Positions 5,173 to 7,490 of a stretch of 7,490 nt of DNA are shown here, one piece after another. The translations under genes were made by a program, and so were the position numbers. The DNA comes from an uncultured Bacilli bacterium (lineage in GTDB: Bacteria > Bacillota_I > Bacilli_A > RF39 > UBA660): the NCBI GenBank assembly GCA_947589695.1, contig CANQBY010000057.1, positions 1 to 7,490 of the forward strand, written 5' to 3'. Each line of letters starts with the position of its first letter. Within the stretch, counting starts at the first letter, position 1. The notes under the pieces are model-generated. The model was not told the DNA's origin, did not search any database, and was given only the letters and a program-made list of their open reading frames with translations.

Positions 5173-6241
5173 AAAAATTACAGAAACTATATTTTTATTT
5201 ATTATTATAATGTTACTAATTTGTTTAGGAATAAGTTTGTATTATTTTTTAAGTAATAAAATTAGTTTTAATCAAATATTAGGAAAAACCGGTTTATATT
5301 TTTTATATACAATTGGCTATGGAGCTTTAGAAGGAGACACCATAATTCAAAATATTTTGGCAATAATTGGAATTGTAGCTCTAGCTTTAATGTCAACTTT
5401 TTTAACAATTAATTTATTTTGGCGATTAGACGATGTTATATTAGCGAAAAATATAACTAAAAAGGATGATGAGTTATTTTTTAGTTTACAAAATAATGGA
5501 AAAACTATTTGTAATATTCAAATTAGTTTTATGCTTTTTGATACCAATACTTTAGAAAGTAATGGGAAAGCGCGCGACTTTTTTATTCCAATGTTAATAA
5601 AGAAAGCAAAAATTAATTTAAATGTGGATTTAAATGATACTTTTTGGTATCAAGCAATTTATAATTTACTTACGAATCCTTCTAAAAAACTTTATGCGAT
5701 ATTATCTTTTGTAGATACGAAAAATGGACAAAGTAGTCTTAAAGTGCAAGAATTTAATATTAATAATATTGAAGGTTTAACTTATCAAGATTTAGTAAAA
5801 CCTATTAATATTACAAATGAACTTTTACAGCCAATTGAATATGGTGGTTCAATTGTTTTAAATAAAGAAGGAAAGATAGTAAAAGGTAAATATCATTTTC
5901 CTAAAAATGCGAAAAAGAATGAAAATTTTGTAATGGCTTTTTATAATTTTCATGCTTCTAATCTAAATTTAGAAAAATATAATAAAAATACTACTTATTT
6001 AACTTTTAAAATAAAAGCTTTACAAGATTTACATGTGACGTTAGAAATTAAAGCGGAAAATTGTGGAGCATATTCCCAAGATTTATTAATAAATAAAGAT
6101 ACAGATTGTATTAATATTTATCTTAGTTCCATAAATATTAATTTAGAAAAAGTAGGAGAAATTTGTTTTACTATTTTTCCCAATAATAATAAATTAGAAA
6201 ATGAATTAGAAATTAGTGATTTACAAATAATAACAAAGTAA
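5159..6241 (+). CDS. Two-TM potassium channel with Kir-like and extra beta-rich domain
   Basis: The 360 residues begin with a channel pore: TM1 (about 9-31), a short pore helix (about 41-50), the selectivity filter TIGYG (51-55) and TM2 (about 62-88, with Gly71 as a possible gating hinge). TxGYG is the K+ filter signature. Ala follows it instead of the Asp of KcsA, as is often seen in Kir-type pores. Residues about 103-213 should be cytoplasmic and read like a KirBac C-terminal beta-sandwich (ELFFSLQNNGKTICNIQISF, then a SFVDTKNGQ stretch), with weak similarity. Residues about 222-360 form a second beta-rich domain with a YLTFKIKA strand and a final ISDLQI, reminiscent of galactose-binding or CBM-like jelly rolls. 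It probably gates K+ flux in response to a cytoplasmic ligand (inference). The SD is weak (AAAGAG). The gene is monocistronic and converges on the acetyltransferase gene. Confidence 0.85.
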   Translation: MQKIKKITETIFLFIIIMLLICLGISLYYFLSNKISFNQILGKTGLYFLYTIGYGALEGDTIIQNILAIIGIVALALMSTFLTINLFWRLDDVILAKNITKKDDELFFSLQNNGKTICNIQISFMLFDTNTLESNGKARDFFIPMLIKKAKINLNVDLNDTFWYQAIYNLLTNPSKKLYAILSFVDTKNGQSSLKVQEFNINNIEGLTYQDLVKPINITNELLQPIEYGGSIVLNKEGKIVKGKYHFPKNAKKNENFVMAFYNFHASNLNLEKYNKNTTYLTFKIKALQDLHVTLEIKAENCGAYSQDLLINKDTDCINIYLSSININLEKVGEICFTIFPNNNKLENELEISDLQIITK

Positions 6242-6256
6242 AAATACTTATATTTT
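6236..6256 (+). terminator. Weak candidate terminator after the channel gene
   Basis: AAGTA (6236-6240) and TACTT (6245-6249) form a 5-bp stem with a 4-base loop overlapping the stop codon, followed by a run of six T (6251-6257 region). The stem is short and AT-rich, so termination may be inefficient. No better signal exists in the 22 bp between the convergent genes. Confidence 0.25.
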
Positions 6257-6263
6257 TTGATAA

Positions 6264-6738
6264 TTATTTTTTTGCAAAAACACTTACTTCATCATTAATG
6301 TTTAAAACTAAATCTAAAAATTTTTGAGCTAATTGGTATCCTTCTTGGGATATGGTTAAAGCACAATATTTACCTTTAGAGTTTTGAAGTAATTGGTTCA
6401 TCATTAATGTACCATAACCTTTATTACGATATTCTTTTAAAATAACACAAGAAACTATATAATTATAATGAGATTTTTCAATAAACATTTGAGGGTTAAT
6501 ATATAAATTATTTATAAAAACCCCATTAATTAGAGCTTCATATAAAGCTTGTTTTATAGGTACTGATATTAAATAACCCACTACTTTTTCATTATCTAAT
6601 AAAAAAAACTTTATGATTCTTAGTATATCTTTCTAAATACCAATCGATATTGGTAATAGGACTATTATAAAATTCATCATCAATTTTTTTGATTTTTAAT
6701 AAATTATCTTTTGTTAATTTATCTTCTATGATTTGCAT
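6264..6738 (-). pseudogene. GNAT acetyltransferase, frameshifted in a homopolymer
   Basis: Two adjacent frames together encode one GNAT-family N-acetyltransferase of about 157 residues. The 5' part, from the ATG at 6736-6738 (SD TAGGTG, 6745-6750), reads MQIIEDKLTKDN...NHKVFFIR and stops after 48 codons at 6592-6594. If one base is removed from the run of eight (6601-6608, T on the coding strand), the frame continues as KVFLLDNEKVVGYLISV and on to the stop at 6264. The acetyl-CoA loop is clear in the downstream part: VILKEYRNKGYGTLMMNQLL, with the R-N-K-G-Y-G signature. Small GNATs acetylate diverse amines or proteins; the substrate is not predictable here. The break may be a real mutation, a phase-variable tract, polymerase slippage that restores the frame, or a sequencing error. 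The downstream frame alone (105 residues from 6581) lacks the fold's first strands. Confidence 0.8.
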
Positions 6739-6803
6739 TTTCAACACCTAAATTCTATTTAATAGTTATTATTAATCTTTATATATAAAACATAATAATA
6801 TAT

Positions 6804-6823
6804 TTATCTTTATATAAAGATAA
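6804..6823. repeat. 20-bp perfect palindrome upstream of the GNAT gene
   Basis: The half-site TTATCTTTAT is followed directly by its reverse complement. A second, shorter palindrome, TTTATATATAAA (6778-6789), lies with its centre 30 bp away, about three helical turns, and both share the core CTTTATATA. They lie 40-85 bp before the GNAT start, where its promoter should be, although I cannot fix the promoter boxes. Operator sites are possible; AT-rich chance is the alternative. Confidence 0.3.
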
Positions 6824-6852
6824 GTTTTGGATCAAATTAATTTTATTCTTTA

Positions 6853-6885
6853 AAAATAATAAACCACGTCAAAAGGCGTGGTTTA
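6853..6885 (-). terminator. Rho-independent terminator after the 128-residue protein gene
   Basis: AAACCACGTC (6861-6870) pairs with GGCGTGGTTT (6875-6884) around an AAAA loop, with one G-T position and an extra T-A pair outside (6860/6885). It is by far the most GC-rich stem in the window. Read leftward it is followed by TTTATTATTTTT and lies 25 bp after the stop codon at 6910. A T-rich stretch also follows on the plus strand, so it could work in both directions. Confidence 0.85.
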
Positions 6886-6909
6886 GATTTAACTTTTTAA
6901 TATTTTATT

Positions 6910-7296
6910 TTATCTATGATGAGATTGTTCTTCGTTATATTTTTGAAGGTTAGCTAAACTACTAGTGCGATTAATAGCTTCTGTTACAGCTGCTTCATAT
7001 TTAACATGTTTATCATAACATAATTCGGCAGCTAGATGAGCAGCTTTTGAAGCAGTTTCATCATCCATGCCAAGATTATATCGGCAGTTATTATAAACAC
7101 TTTCTACCATAGATTCTTTAGCTTTTAATAACGCTTGTTTATCTGGGCTTGGAGCATAAAGAGGTGTATCGTCATTAGATCTAGGTTCTGATGATAAACC
7201 ATTGTTAAAGTTAAAAGTTTCTTGATTCTGTTCATCAAAGATGTTCTTATACCCACTTCCTGTTTTTTCGTGTTCATCAAAAGTATGATATTGCAT
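6910..7296 (-). CDS. Small cytoplasmic protein of unknown function
   Basis: I do not recognise this protein. From the ATG at 7294-7296 it has 128 residues. The first 50 are polar, rich in Asn, Asp, Gln and Pro, and probably disordered. Residues 52-118 look helical and Ala-rich (DKQALLKAKESMVESVYNN; NLGMDDETASKAAHLAAELC), a little like small UBA-type helical bundles, without a firm match. Cysteines are at 71 and 93; the tail ends SHHR. There is no TM or signal peptide. A longer frame from the ATG at 7374 adds 26 residues, but AGAAGGT lies about 8 bases before the inner ATG and a plausible promoter overlaps the longer extension, so the inner start is preferred. It has its own promoter and terminator, so it is a single-gene unit. 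Confidence 0.75.
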   Translation of the reverse strand: MQYHTFDEHEKTGSGYKNIFDEQNQETFNFNNGLSSEPRSNDDTPLYAPSPDKQALLKAKESMVESVYNNCRYNLGMDDETASKAAHLAAELCYDKHVKYEAAVTEAINRTSSLANLQKYNEEQSHHR

Positions 7297-7321
7297 TAAA
7301 ATTACCTTCTTTCTTGTTATT

Positions 7322-7350
7322 AATATATCCCATTTTCTTAAAAAATGCAA
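7322..7350 (-). promoter_or_regulatory. Probable promoter of the 128-residue protein gene
   Basis: On the minus strand, TTGCAT (7345-7350) and TATATT (7322-7327) are separated by 17 bp. Transcription would begin near 7315, giving a leader of about 19 bases that contains the AGAAGGT SD. This supports translation from 7296, because the upstream ATG at 7374 would not be on this transcript. Confidence 0.5.
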
Positions 7351-7416
7351 GTTTTTTGGGATTTTTGTTAACATATTATTGACGTTTTAAAAGATAAATA
7401 AGTTTTGGCTATCTCG

Positions 7417-7453
7417 CAAATTTTTAGACTAAATGCAGGTTTATAAAAATTTG
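7417..7453. repeat. Stem-loop-forming inverted repeat near the right edge
   Basis: CAAATTTTTA (7417-7426) and TAAAAATTTG (7444-7453) are perfect arms. Inside them TAAA (7430-7433) pairs with TTTA (7440-7443), closing a TGCAGG loop with a 3-base GAC bulge. No strong T-tract follows. It could end a leftward transcript entering from the right or be an upstream site for the 128-residue gene. Apart from this element I see no gene in 7375-7490. Confidence 0.3.
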
Positions 7454-7490
7454 TTTAATTTACTAGACTTATTTCATGTTTAAAACAAAG

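Noticed and set aside
6820..7408. Shared 11-mer ATAAGTTTTGG at 6820-6830 and 7398-7408, upstream of both leftward right-hand genes.
   Set aside because: Repeats of this length are expected many times by chance in a window with this base composition, and positions relative to the genes differ.

Overview
The window is very AT-rich. Its good Shine-Dalgarno (SD) sites (AGGAGGT, AGGTGG) and promoters are Bacillota-like, with an extended -10 (TGnTATAAT). TGA is used as a stop, because two gene junctions are ATGA start/stop overlaps, and Trp is encoded by TGG. This points to a low-GC Bacilli/Firmicutes relative with the standard code, for example an uncultured gut Bacilli lineage close to the RF39/Erysipelotrichia-type groups, rather than a code-4 Mycoplasma or Spiroplasma. 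The lineage assignment is inference.

Layout, left to right. Positions 1-59 hold the promoter and SD of a leftward gene that starts just outside the window. Positions 113-4866 hold a leftward block. Its core is a tight four-gene operon, transcribed from about 4990: an ABC ATPase (4192-4866), an FtsX-like permease with a large outer domain (2984-4195), a second, smaller FtsX-like permease (2205-2987) and a thioredoxin-like lipoprotein (1674-2195). Two further leftward genes follow. One encodes a single-pass membrane-anchored protein (934-1536), with its own promoter and a good terminator. The other encodes a protein with a membrane segment at each end (113-766 or 778), also with its own promoter. 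Positions 4867-5158 are a divergent intergenic region with a 13-bp perfect inverted repeat in the probable ABC leader. A rightward gene (5159-6241) encodes a two-TM potassium channel with a TIGYG filter, a Kir-like cytoplasmic domain and an extra C-terminal beta-sandwich-like domain. It converges on a leftward GNAT acetyltransferase gene (6264-6738) broken by one extra base in an 8-base homopolymer. Last is a leftward gene for a small unrecognised protein (6910-7296), with a strong terminator at 6860-6885.

The ABC operon probably works as one extracytoplasmic system. The MacB/FtsX-type transporter, split over two permeases, would export a peptide, resist one, or transmit force across the membrane. 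The lipoprotein resembles bacteriocin-transport accessory thioredoxins but has lost the first Cys of CxxC. No precursor peptide gene was recognised in the window, so the substrate is unknown. The channel and ABC operon share an intergenic region, but nothing else seen here links their functions.
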